Below are positions 1 to 7,554 of a stretch of DNA of 64,000 bases, piece after piece. Every line of letters begins with the position of its first letter. Within the stretch, counting starts at the first letter, position 1. The translations under genes were made by a program, and so were the position numbers. Origin of the DNA: Actinomycetes bacterium (GTDB lineage: Bacteria; Actinomycetota; Actinomycetes; Mycobacteriales; Mycobacteriaceae); NCBI GenBank assembly GCA_023432405.1, contig JAEYUQ010000022.1:1-64000 (forward strand), in the 5' to 3' direction. The notes beneath the pieces were generated by a model, which was given only the letters and a program-made list of their open reading frames with translations, ran no database searches and was not told the origin of the DNA.

Positions 1-823
1 GCCCCAAAAGAGCCCCCAGGGTTCCGGTATAGGTTTCTGCACGCGGAGCAAACGCAAAGGCACCCGCACTTAGCGCCTGATGGGAGCCATCGCTGAGCCC
101 GGTAGGTGAGAAGTAGGTGAGCAGGGCGGGGGCTACCCACGGTGCGCTCATCAGTACACTGAAGAGTATCACGCCTAGACGACGCCGCAGTGTCTGCGCA
201 GTCACCACGGCCACTGTGATCCCTAGCAACGCTCCTGTGGGGGTGAGAGAGCAAAACCACAGAAGCAGGAACACTGTGTAGCGATACTGGCGCAGGTTTA
301 AGGCCGCCAGCAGCGGAAGAGTCCAGATTGCTGCCACAAGGGACCAGTGCCCCTGGAGAAGACGCTCCACAACCAGGGGATTCCACAGAGCCAGGGTAAT
401 AGCCGCCAGAACTCCGGGCAGAGAGGCTGAACCTGAGTTGCGGTGAGACAGTGACGGGGTGCTGAGAAGTGCTGCCCCTCCTGCGGCCAGCACAGCGCTG
501 AGCAGAAGCCAGGCGCGAGCAAGCCACGTGGCTGGAACAAGCATTCCTGCAAGGGCCAAGAGCCCGTCCTGTGGGGAATTTCGAGCGGGAAGATCTCCAA
601 ACCCCAGGGACGCAGGGGTGAGCATGGGGTGATCCAGAACCATCATGTCCCGTAAAGCTAAGCTCCCCGGACCTGCCAAGCTACCTAGCAGTAGTCCGAT
701 GAGTGCGGTAGACCACGCCACGAGAATTGTGCGGCGCAGGAATGGGTGGCTGGGTGCGCGGTTGTCACTGCTTTGAGTGCTGTCCGTAGCTGAGCCAGAA
801 AGCGCTGAGTGGCTCTTAGTCAT
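1..823 (-). CDS. Conserved polytopic membrane protein, Rv0226c-like (3' end outside window)
   Basis: This open frame starts at ATG 823-821 and runs off the left edge without a stop, giving 274 residues. It begins with a Ser-rich cytoplasmic tail and then alternates hydrophobic stretches (first near residues 32-50) with short loops, as in a polytopic membrane protein. The start overlaps the end of the upstream lmcA gene by 8 bases, so the two are probably translationally coupled. Position just downstream of the DUF3068 gene matches Rv0226c, a large conserved membrane protein in the mycobacterial envelope locus. That assignment rests on gene order, not on a motif; the function is unknown. Possible roles, by inference only, are in lipoglycan or mycolate assembly. 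Confidence 0.75.
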   Translation of the reverse strand, partial: MTKSHSALSGSATDSTQSSDNRAPSHPFLRRTILVAWSTALIGLLLGSLAGPGSLALRDMMVLDHPMLTPASLGFGDLPARNSPQDGLLALAGMLVPATWLARAWLLLSAVLAAGGAALLSTPSLSHRNSGSASLPGVLAAITLALWNPLVVERLLQGHWSLVAAIWTLPLLAALNLRQYRYTVFLLLWFCSLTPTGALLGITVAVVTAQTLRRRLGVILFSVLMSAPWVAPALLTYFSPTGLSDGSHQALSAGAFAFAPRAETYTGTLGALLG

Positions 824-2066
824 CGGCGGAGGGGGTGGTTGCGTGGGCACGGATTCTGCGGCGTCGCCACTGGATGAGTTGCCACGCAGCCCAAAGAAGC
901 AGCAAAGCCATCAGCGTTGAGGAGATGTAGCTGAGAACCTGAAACATTTTCAGTTGTCCAACAATGGGACGAACTCTCTGGAAAGCCGCATCTTGGGTGT
1001 CTTTATACCAGTTTTGGGAACCGTGGAAGAGAGTGCGGCTCTTGCCCACCGGAGTCTGCTGAGCGGTCTGTTTGGCCGTGTTCTGGTCCAGATCCAGCGC
1101 CACTGTTATCTCCGCAGAGTAATCGGTCATAATTCCCGTCTTGGGCTCAATCTGCACCCTGCGGGTGATGAAGTAAAACGGGGACAGCGTTACTGTGGAG
1201 TCCTTGCTGAGCTGGCGATCTTTCAGCTCCTGTGCTGTGAAGTACTGGGAGGCTGGTCCGCGAAATTCCAGTGTGGAATCCAGCGGCACAGCAGTGAGGG
1301 TCTGCGCATACTCCCATACCCGAAATCCATTGGGCTTATCCACTGGATCCACATAGTCCAGGGCCGTAGCGCGTTGAGCAATCACATCCCAGTACGGGTA
1401 GGAAATCCGCTTAGCAGTGAAAGGGAACACGTACTGCAAGCCGTCTCGCACGTAGTTGTCTTTGCGCAGTTCCACTCCAACAAAAGGCAGCTCAACGCGG
1501 GTGTGGCTGGAAGGCTCTGCCTCCGCATACCCCGAGTGTCGTATGAGCACGGCGGTGTCCTCAAGAGACATCACTACCTTATCGACGCCCCTTACAGCGG
1601 TATCTTTCCTTGTCTCGGTCTTGGTACTCCCTGGATTTGTGCCCTCGGGCTGGCTGTTCGGTGCGGTGTTTCGGTCAGGGGCTTGCGCTGTGGCGTGCAG
1701 GGTGGCGTTTGTTTCCACCACGGCATACTTCTTGTTTTTCCCTGGCAGGGTACGTGTGGTGCGCTCCCCAGTGAGCTCAACGGGAATCACAAAACAGCTC
1801 AACGGCACGGTGGACACAGCTTTAGCCGTACACTCCGACCGCAACTGATTAGCCGCAGGAATGTGGCCTTCCTGGTAGGAAGCGACGTCGAAAAGGTCAG
1901 CGCTAGCCGGTGCAGTGCGGTAGGTGTACTCGGTGCCAATGGCCACCGGCTTCAGTGAAGCGATGACCAGTGGGGGAATGACATTCCCCACCACAATCAG
2001 CACAAGGGACGCCACAAGAACATAAAGCACTGAGCGTGGAAGGCGTCGTCGCTGCATGGAGTCCAT
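816..2066 (-). CDS. lmcA: DUF3068 membrane protein, LmcA/Rv0227c-like (lipomannan maturation)
   Basis: The 416-residue protein has one N-terminal membrane segment (about residues 12-30), a large extracytoplasmic domain and a second membrane helix near the C-terminus followed by a basic RRRRIR tail, the topology of DUF3068 proteins. Orthologues (C. glutamicum NCgl2760, M. tuberculosis Rv0227c, M. smegmatis LmcA) are needed for full-length lipomannan and lipoarabinomannan. The start at 2066 is chosen because AAGGG lies about ten bases upstream; longer frames reach back into the divergent gene. It is divergent from tmaT with about 26 bases between starts, as in the reference loci. Residues around 145-165 form a polar insert rich in Thr, Asn and Pro. 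The family identification is confident; the biochemical role is not known. Confidence 0.87.
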   Translation of the reverse strand: MDSMQRRRLPRSVLYVLVASLVLIVVGNVIPPLVIASLKPVAIGTEYTYRTAPASADLFDVASYQEGHIPAANQLRSECTAKAVSTVPLSCFVIPVELTGERTTRTLPGKNKKYAVVETNATLHATAQAPDRNTAPNSQPEGTNPGSTKTETRKDTAVRGVDKVVMSLEDTAVLIRHSGYAEAEPSSHTRVELPFVGVELRKDNYVRDGLQYVFPFTAKRISYPYWDVIAQRATALDYVDPVDKPNGFRVWEYAQTLTAVPLDSTLEFRGPASQYFTAQELKDRQLSKDSTVTLSPFYFITRRVQIEPKTGIMTDYSAEITVALDLDQNTAKQTAQQTPVGKSRTLFHGSQNWYKDTQDAAFQRVRPIVGQLKMFQVLSYISSTLMALLLLWAAWQLIQWRRRRIRAHATTPSADD

Positions 2067-2092
2067 ACTAGCTAAGCCCTTCATGGAGCTCA

Positions 2093-3226
2093 GTGCCCGG
2101 CGCGCACTGGTGGGCATCCAGAGCCGGTAGACTCTTGCGGGTGGTTCAATCCTCCAGATTTCTAGCCCCGCTGGAGGGGCTTCGCGCCGTAGCTGCGCTG
2201 GGAATTGTTGCCACGCACGCTGCCTTTGACACGGCACTCATTAATAAGCCTGTGGTAGGTCCCCTGCTTAGCCGTTTCGATTTCTTCGTGGCTGTGTTTT
2301 ACGTTCTTTCTGGGTTTCTCCTGTGGAGGCGACACGCCCAGGACACCTCCTACCGCGCCTATTACCTCAGTCGGCTGATTCGTATTTTCCCGGCTTACCT
2401 GGTTTTCGCCACCGTGGTTCTGCTGATCTACCCGGACACCATCGGAGTGACTGTCTGGAAAGCTCTCGCCACGCTTACCCTGACGCAGCTCTACATTCCA
2501 GACGGTTTACTCCCAGGCTTGAGCCATATCTGGTCTCTCTGCGTAGAAGTAGCCTTTTACCTGTTTCTGCCCCTGATAGCACTGGCTATGCGCCCACTGC
2601 GTAGCCGATCCGCCCGGATAGGAACCATCTGCGCTCTGGCTGTGCTCTCCTACGGTTGGGCCTGGCTGCCCTTGGTACAAGCCACGCCTGACAACGGTTG
2701 GGCTAACTTTCAGATTTTCCCTATCTCTTACGCCTCCTGGTTTGGTGCAGGGATGATAGCTGCCGAACTTGAGAGCGCCCAGTGGTCACAATCCTGGAAG
2801 CGCCTATTGGAAATGCGCTGGTTGTGGTGGTTGGTTGCCATGTTCACAGCCTGGGTCGCGGGTCAAGAGTGGTATGGCCCGCTGGGGCTGGAGCACCCCT
2901 CACCGGCAGACTTCAACCTTCGTATTGCTGCCGGAACGCTCTTTGGCATTGCAGTGGTGTGGCCGTATGCTCTTTGTCCGCGTCCAGGCTTGTTATCCTC
3001 ACCGCCTTTTCGAGCTCTGGGACGCTGGAGTTACGGGATATTCCTGTGGCACCTACCCATCATGGGGCTGATGTTCCCCGTGCTGGGACTGCGTTTGTTC
3101 AGCGGAAACCCCCTGGACACTATGATTCTGTGGACTGCGACGGTCCTGGTCACCATTCCCGTGGCTGCGGCTAGCTTCATCTTCGTGGAGCAGCCCTGTC
3201 GTGCTGTCCTGAGGCGTGGCAGGTGA
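2093..3226 (+). CDS. tmaT: Acyltransferase family 3 membrane protein, TmaT-like
   Basis: The 377-residue, about ten-helix protein belongs to the acyltransferase_3 family: the early motif LEGLRAVAALGIVATHAAF carries the conserved His (H42), and an Arg-containing loop YYLSRLIRIFPAYL follows. The orthologue at this locus (Rv0228, NCgl2759) is TmaT, which acetylates trehalose monomycolate before MmpL-mediated export. GTG 2093 is preceded by GGAG at a spacing of about five bases. It sits back to back with lmcA. The last codons, including the TGA, lie inside the first unit of a 24-bp tandem repeat array that also encodes the C-terminus of aftD on the other strand. Assignment rests on family plus locus; substrate is inferred. 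Confidence 0.85.
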   Translation: MPGAHWWASRAGRLLRVVQSSRFLAPLEGLRAVAALGIVATHAAFDTALINKPVVGPLLSRFDFFVAVFYVLSGFLLWRRHAQDTSYRAYYLSRLIRIFPAYLVFATVVLLIYPDTIGVTVWKALATLTLTQLYIPDGLLPGLSHIWSLCVEVAFYLFLPLIALAMRPLRSRSARIGTICALAVLSYGWAWLPLVQATPDNGWANFQIFPISYASWFGAGMIAAELESAQWSQSWKRLLEMRWLWWLVAMFTAWVAGQEWYGPLGLEHPSPADFNLRIAAGTLFGIAVVWPYALCPRPGLLSSPPFRALGRWSYGIFLWHLPIMGLMFPVLGLRLFSGNPLDTMILWTATVLVTIPVAAASFIFVEQPCRAVLRRGR

Positions 3227-3442
3227 GTTGTTTTGTGGCGTGGCAGGTGAGTTATCCCGCGGCGTCGCACCTGCGCTGTCATGGGGTGTTGCACCTGTGC
3301 TGTTTTGTGGCGTGGCAGGTCAGCTGTCCTGAGGCCTGACAGGTGAGCTGCCCTGGGGTGCGGCAGGCGGGTTGTTTTGTGGCGTGGCAGGTGGGTTGTC
3401 TTGCGGTGCGGCACCTGAGCTGTCCCGCGGCGTCGCCAGTGA
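3203..3442. repeat. 24-bp tandem array (10 units) spanning two convergent gene ends
   Basis: Ten units with an exact 24-base period are anchored by a GGCAGGTGAGTT-like core at 3218, 3242, 3266, 3290, 3314, 3338, 3362, 3386, 3410 and 3434. The tmaT stop codon falls in unit 1. On the minus strand the right-hand units encode the Pro/Gln/Asn-rich end of AftD in an 8-residue period (xxSPATPQ type). The AftD stop (TGA, 3322-3320) occupies the position where neighbouring units read TCA or a similar codon, and the same frame continues through the remaining units beyond it. Confidence 0.9.
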
Positions 3443-6400
3443 TGATGCGCCTTGTGCTGCCGCCATCCCCAGGAGCACGAGCCATCCGAGCATATAGACA
3501 TCTCCACCATAGACGTGTCCAACATCAGGCCACGGTGACCGCGAGAGCCACATGGTAGCAATGAGGACGGGAACGGCAGTGGAAGCCCATACGGGAATGA
3601 GGGTGAAGCGTCGAAGAGCCCAGGCCACAAGAACGCTGGCGCCTCCCGCAATCCCGCCTACCAGGGTGAGCACGCCAGTAGTACCTGTGTACCCCAAAAA
3701 ACTGAGCACGGGAGACTCAGAAGAACTGTCAGAATTTACGGCGGTGTCCTCGGCGGTGTTCTCCATCACCGTAGCTGTGCTGGCGCATTCCACTGTCTTG
3801 GCTTGTGAGGATGCCTGCGAAGATACCTGTGAGGATGTGTGAGGGGATACCTGCGAGGATGTATGTGGGGATACCTGTGAGGGTACCTGCGACGATGTGT
3901 GCGAGGATGCGTCAGAGGATACCTGTGAAGATGTATGTGGGGATATCTGCAAGGACGCGTGCGCTTCTTTTCCTTGGCGACGCCCCCGCACCGGCGGCTG
4001 TGCCGAACCAAGTAACCAGAAACATCCTCCCATCGTCAGGAGGGCCAGTACCCCGCCCCAGAGGAGACTGAGCTGGTAGGGGGTTTCTCCAGAGAAGGTG
4101 AATCGCAAAGTTCCGGAGGCCCCCTGAGGAACCTGAAACGCTTGCAGGCCGGAATCTATACGCTGAGCTATAAGTTGTGTATCTCCTAGGAATGCCTGCT
4201 GCCCCTCGTTGAAGGAGCGTCCGGTCATGATGAGTCGATCCTGCGTGGCTGGGGACAAAGCGGTGTGTATGTCCAGCGGTGCGGTGACTCCTGTGCTGGG
4301 CGGGGTGCTCCCCGAAGCGGGAATGGGCGCGCTTACCTCGGCATGGGTGGAAGTGTGGCTTTCTTCGCTGGGTACAGCACCTGCCTGTGCCAGCTGCTTT
4401 GCGAAAGCAGGTTCTGTCAGTGCTAGCCAATCCCCATCTGCTATCACCGTATGTGCTCCAGAGGTGAGGTGAATTGTGTCTCCCGGCTTGTAGGTGTGCC
4501 CATCCAGGCGAACAGCCTCCGGGGAATCCAGCAGAACTTCCATGTCGCGGGGTGCGGTGAATCTGCGAATCAGATTCCCGGTATCCACCAGCCAGCGTTG
4601 GAAGAAGTATTGCCTGACGTTCGGTGAGGTATCGGGAATAGTAACCACGCGGGAAATCGGGTGGTCTATCACCGACACCTCCCGAATACCAGCCTTCCCG
4701 TGAAGTGTGATTCGAATGGTGGAAGTTTTCCGTCCAGGGACGGCAATCACTTTGGTGAACTTCGGATTAAGGCGTACCTTTACCGACGCCGTGTCTGAGG
4801 AGATTGTGGCATCCACAATGTCTGTGACGCGCAGGCGTAGCTGGGCGTCCTCAAAGCTATCGCTGAGTTGGAGCCACTGTCCTTCTGAGGGGGCAGGTGC
4901 AGGCCACCAGGCGGTGTTGAGGTCTTTATCTACTGCTGCGGTGACTGAGCGTGAGGGACGAGCACCGCCGAAACTATCGGCGTTATCTGCCGATGAGGAC
5001 GCCGTGACACGGGCCCCAGTTTCTGTGATCCCCACCAAAGGTCCTACCGAGGGATAGTCCGGGACGGGATTATTCACGTGGTCCCCCAGTTCGGAGGGGG
5101 TTAGATATGCCGAGGTAGGGCCTATGAGCGTTCCGTAATTTCGGTTCACCAGGGCTGGGGTGTCCGTGACCACCTGAGCATTCTCGGAGACTAACTCTAC
5201 TGGGTGCTGGGCAATTTCAGATTGCCACAGGGGAACAACGTCTCCACCGCCAGCTATTCGAATGGGTTGGGCGCTGGTGATTCGTAAGTTTGTTGAGGCA
5301 TTGAGCAGAATCACCTCCAGATCACCGAAGACATGACGTTCCCCAGGCAACTCAGAAAGAGCTGAGGTAGGTTCATCATCTTTGTCCTCGGCCCGCAGAA
5401 GAATAGCCCCAATCCCAAAGCTCGCCAAGGCGGCGGTGGCGTGTTCTGGATCCTTGTCCAGGACAGCCATGAGGCCATCCAACCCGCGCGTGGCTTCTGG
5501 GTCAATCAGTGGAATAGCGTCTCGAATTGCCCAGGGCACATCGAGCAGGGGCTGAGCTGGCTCGTCACGAGTCCAACCCCAAGAATCTCGGGCAAAGGAG
5601 CGTTCCGGGTAGAGCAGGGTGCGTGTACCTGAAGCAGAGGAATTGAGAAACTCGGCCGCCTGATACCAGTCTGAGGGCACATGAGTCCAGGTGCCCAGAG
5701 GCAGCAGTCGCCCGGACCATGCCGGTGCCAGAGAACCGATAAGCACCAGAACCACCAGACCTGCGAGAACCTCCCGCTTTCCCAACTCAGACCAGGTGTT
5801 CCAGCGCAACCAACTGGGGGGCGTCGCTAGGGGGTGCTCTCCGGGGGAAGTGCTAAGCTCCTGAGCGCTCTTACTCCCCCTGAGCGCCAGCGTTTCTAGG
5901 AGCACGAAACAGCCCACGGTCAGAGGAATCCGAATGAGTGGATCACACTTATGAAGATTCCTCAGAGGGGCTCCAGCCCCGTCCAGGAAGTCAATCAGCT
6001 CGGCGCCATATACTCCGTGGGCAGCACCCAGAATGAGCACTCCCGTAAGAAGCATCATGATCCAGAGACCGCGGCGTCGATAAAGGGCCAAACCAGCAAG
6101 GCTGAGAGCAGCAACGGTTCCAGTGAGCAGAATAAAGATGGGTTCTCGGGTAAGCAGAACACCGGCGGCTCGTTCCGTGTCTGCAAAGGGGGTCCAACTG
6201 GTAGTGCCTCGCAGAATCTCCAGAGGGTTGAGCCAGCGGGTAGTTACGGAGGCGGACTCAATGTAATCCGTAAATGGCGCCGAGTATTTGCCCAAAACCA
6301 GAAGTGGCCCAATCCACCAGGCAGATACTAGAGCACAGCCAGTCAGCCACCCCAGGGCGGTGCGAAGACTGCGGGGTTCCCGATGAACTATGCGCCACAC

Positions 6401-7147
6401 CAGGACGACGCCCCCGGGCAGGCAGGCCATCATTGTGGCGGTGGCGTTCACGGCACCCATAAGCGCGACGGGGATAACGGCCGTGGCCACAGTTCGCCAG
6501 CTCAAAGGCCCTAAGAACGCCCAGACCACCCAGGGGGCGAGCATTGTGGGCCAGGTTTCTGAAGAGATAGTGGTGAGCGTGCTGAGGGTACGTGGGGATA
6601 AAACGTAGGTGAAAGCCGCCAGGATGGGTATCCACGTGTGGCTACAGCCAAGGCGCTGGAGCACTAGAATAATTCCCGAGTACCCAACTCCCAGCACAAT
6701 CAGCCACCAGAAGCGTTCGGCAATCCAATCTGGAAGAAACTGCGTGGCCACAAAGAAAGTGCCTTGGGGGAAGAGATAGCCGTAAGCCTGGTTTTGAAGC
6801 TGTCCTAGGGTGAGTGTGTCTGTCCAGGCATGGAGGGCGTTACGAAGGAAACCCGCAGGATTAAGAAGAAGATCAAGTTTGGTATCTGTGGACACTTGCC
6901 CCCAGGGCTGCACCAGAAGGATAAGAAACAAAATTCCCCACCCGAGGAGGTGCGGGTGCCAGCCAGGCCGGAAAGGGCGCGGGGTTGTGGGGCGCGGGGT
7001 GGGGCGCAGGGTAACGCGTTGCGTTGCGGAAGGCCGAGTAGGGCTTTGCGTTGTGGGGCGCCGGAAAAGGCGCCGAGTAGAGCTTTGCGTTGTGGGGCGC
7101 CCGAAAGTGTTGGGAGTGTTAGTTCCGCGTGCCGTACTCTGGTCCAC
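3320..7147 (-). CDS. aftD: Alpha-(1->3)-arabinofuranosyltransferase AftD-like (DUF3367 family)
   Basis: About 1275 residues. A basic Pro/Thr/Arg-rich cytoplasmic tail (about 1-63) precedes a GT-C type multi-helix membrane region; the first extracytoplasmic loop holds STDTKLDLL, with acidic residues where GT-C enzymes bind decaprenyl-phospho-sugar. A discoidin/carbohydrate-binding-like segment around AVDKDLNTAWW follows, then a terminal membrane region. AftD adds branching alpha-1,3-arabinofuranose to arabinogalactan and lipoarabinomannan. GTG 7147 and TTG 7150 are both possible starts; either overlaps the upstream DUF2613 gene by about 30 bases. Two low-complexity tracts are unusual: a tetrapeptide (QVSS/HTSS) run near 3.8-3.96 kb and the 8-residue C-terminal repeat. 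Gene order with DUF2613 and a GH3 lipoprotein matches Rv0236c-Rv0237. Confidence 0.9.
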   Translation of the reverse strand: MDQSTARGTNTPNTFGRPTTQSSTRRLFRRPTTQSPTRPSATQRVTLRPTPRPTTPRPFRPGWHPHLLGWGILFLILLVQPWGQVSTDTKLDLLLNPAGFLRNALHAWTDTLTLGQLQNQAYGYLFPQGTFFVATQFLPDWIAERFWWLIVLGVGYSGIILVLQRLGCSHTWIPILAAFTYVLSPRTLSTLTTISSETWPTMLAPWVVWAFLGPLSWRTVATAVIPVALMGAVNATATMMACLPGGVVLVWRIVHREPRSLRTALGWLTGCALVSAWWIGPLLVLGKYSAPFTDYIESASVTTRWLNPLEILRGTTSWTPFADTERAAGVLLTREPIFILLTGTVAALSLAGLALYRRRGLWIMMLLTGVLILGAAHGVYGAELIDFLDGAGAPLRNLHKCDPLIRIPLTVGCFVLLETLALRGSKSAQELSTSPGEHPLATPPSWLRWNTWSELGKREVLAGLVVLVLIGSLAPAWSGRLLPLGTWTHVPSDWYQAAEFLNSSASGTRTLLYPERSFARDSWGWTRDEPAQPLLDVPWAIRDAIPLIDPEATRGLDGLMAVLDKDPEHATAALASFGIGAILLRAEDKDDEPTSALSELPGERHVFGDLEVILLNASTNLRITSAQPIRIAGGGDVVPLWQSEIAQHPVELVSENAQVVTDTPALVNRNYGTLIGPTSAYLTPSELGDHVNNPVPDYPSVGPLVGITETGARVTASSSADNADSFGGARPSRSVTAAVDKDLNTAWWPAPAPSEGQWLQLSDSFEDAQLRLRVTDIVDATISSDTASVKVRLNPKFTKVIAVPGRKTSTIRITLHGKAGIREVSVIDHPISRVVTIPDTSPNVRQYFFQRWLVDTGNLIRRFTAPRDMEVLLDSPEAVRLDGHTYKPGDTIHLTSGAHTVIADGDWLALTEPAFAKQLAQAGAVPSEESHTSTHAEVSAPIPASGSTPPSTGVTAPLDIHTALSPATQDRLIMTGRSFNEGQQAFLGDTQLIAQRIDSGLQAFQVPQGASGTLRFTFSGETPYQLSLLWGGVLALLTMGGCFWLLGSAQPPVRGRRQGKEAHASLQISPHTSSQVSSDASSHTSSQVPSQVSPHTSSQVSPHTSSQVSSQASSQAKTVECASTATVMENTAEDTAVNSDSSSESPVLSFLGYTGTTGVLTLVGGIAGGASVLVAWALRRFTLIPVWASTAVPVLIATMWLSRSPWPDVGHVYGGDVYMLGWLVLLGMAAAQGASSLATPRDSSGAAPQDNPPATPQNNPPAAPQGSSPVRPQDS
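3800..3960 (-). repeat. 12-bp coding minisatellite in aftD
   Basis: About twelve 12-base units encode a tetrapeptide run of the form HTSS, QVSS, QVSP, QASS between two predicted membrane portions of AftD. The units vary mainly at one or two bases, so the array looks prone to slippage without frame change. The peptide would be a flexible Ser/Thr/Gln linker; whether it is cytoplasmic or outside cannot be decided here. Confidence 0.85.
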
Positions 7148-7316
7148 CAAGAAGCGCCTGATCGCTGGTAATAACAGTGCTGCTGGGAATCTGTTCCGTG
7201 CCAGAGAGAGTGGCCACTCCGATTACCGCTACCACACCAGCCGCAACACCAACTACGGCGCTGGCAAGAGCAGGACCGAGGCTGCGGCGGTTGAGGGATT
7301 GAAATTCGAAGGCCAT
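7119..7316 (-). CDS. DUF2613 small membrane/secreted protein (Rv0236A-like)
   Basis: A 65-residue protein beginning MAFEFQSLNRRSLGPALAS, with a single Ala/Val/Gly-rich hydrophobic helix at about residues 14-36 and a short polar tail. Small proteins of this size with this N-terminus form the DUF2613 family and sit immediately upstream of aftD in mycobacteria (Rv0236A). The end overlaps the aftD start, so the pair is likely cotranslated. The role is unknown; the context suggests an accessory membrane subunit for the arabinosyltransferase, which is inference only. Confidence 0.85.
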   Translation of the reverse strand: MAFEFQSLNRRSLGPALASAVVGVAAGVVAVIGVATLSGTEQIPSSTVITSDQALLGGPEYGTRN

Positions 7317-7554
7317 GAGTGCTTAATCTAACAGCCTTGGGTGTAAAAGGGTAGCCAGCGCGGTAGAATTCTGAGCTCTCTGCTCTGAGTGACTTGACTG
7401 GCTTGCCTGTTATAGCGGGATTGTATGGCTGCGCTGAGCGTGTTGTGGTTGTGCTGTGTGGGGTTGGATTGCCAGACCATGAGGCTGAGTCGGTAGCAAA
7501 AAACAGATAAAAGTGTGTAGGAATAGAGGGCAGGACACAGAAAGGGGTGTGTTG

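Noticed and set aside
954..1958. Long plus-strand frame of 334 codons opposite lmcA
   Set aside because: It is the antisense shadow of a conserved DUF3068 gene, has no ribosome site and a His/Gly/Arg-rich composition typical of shadow frames.
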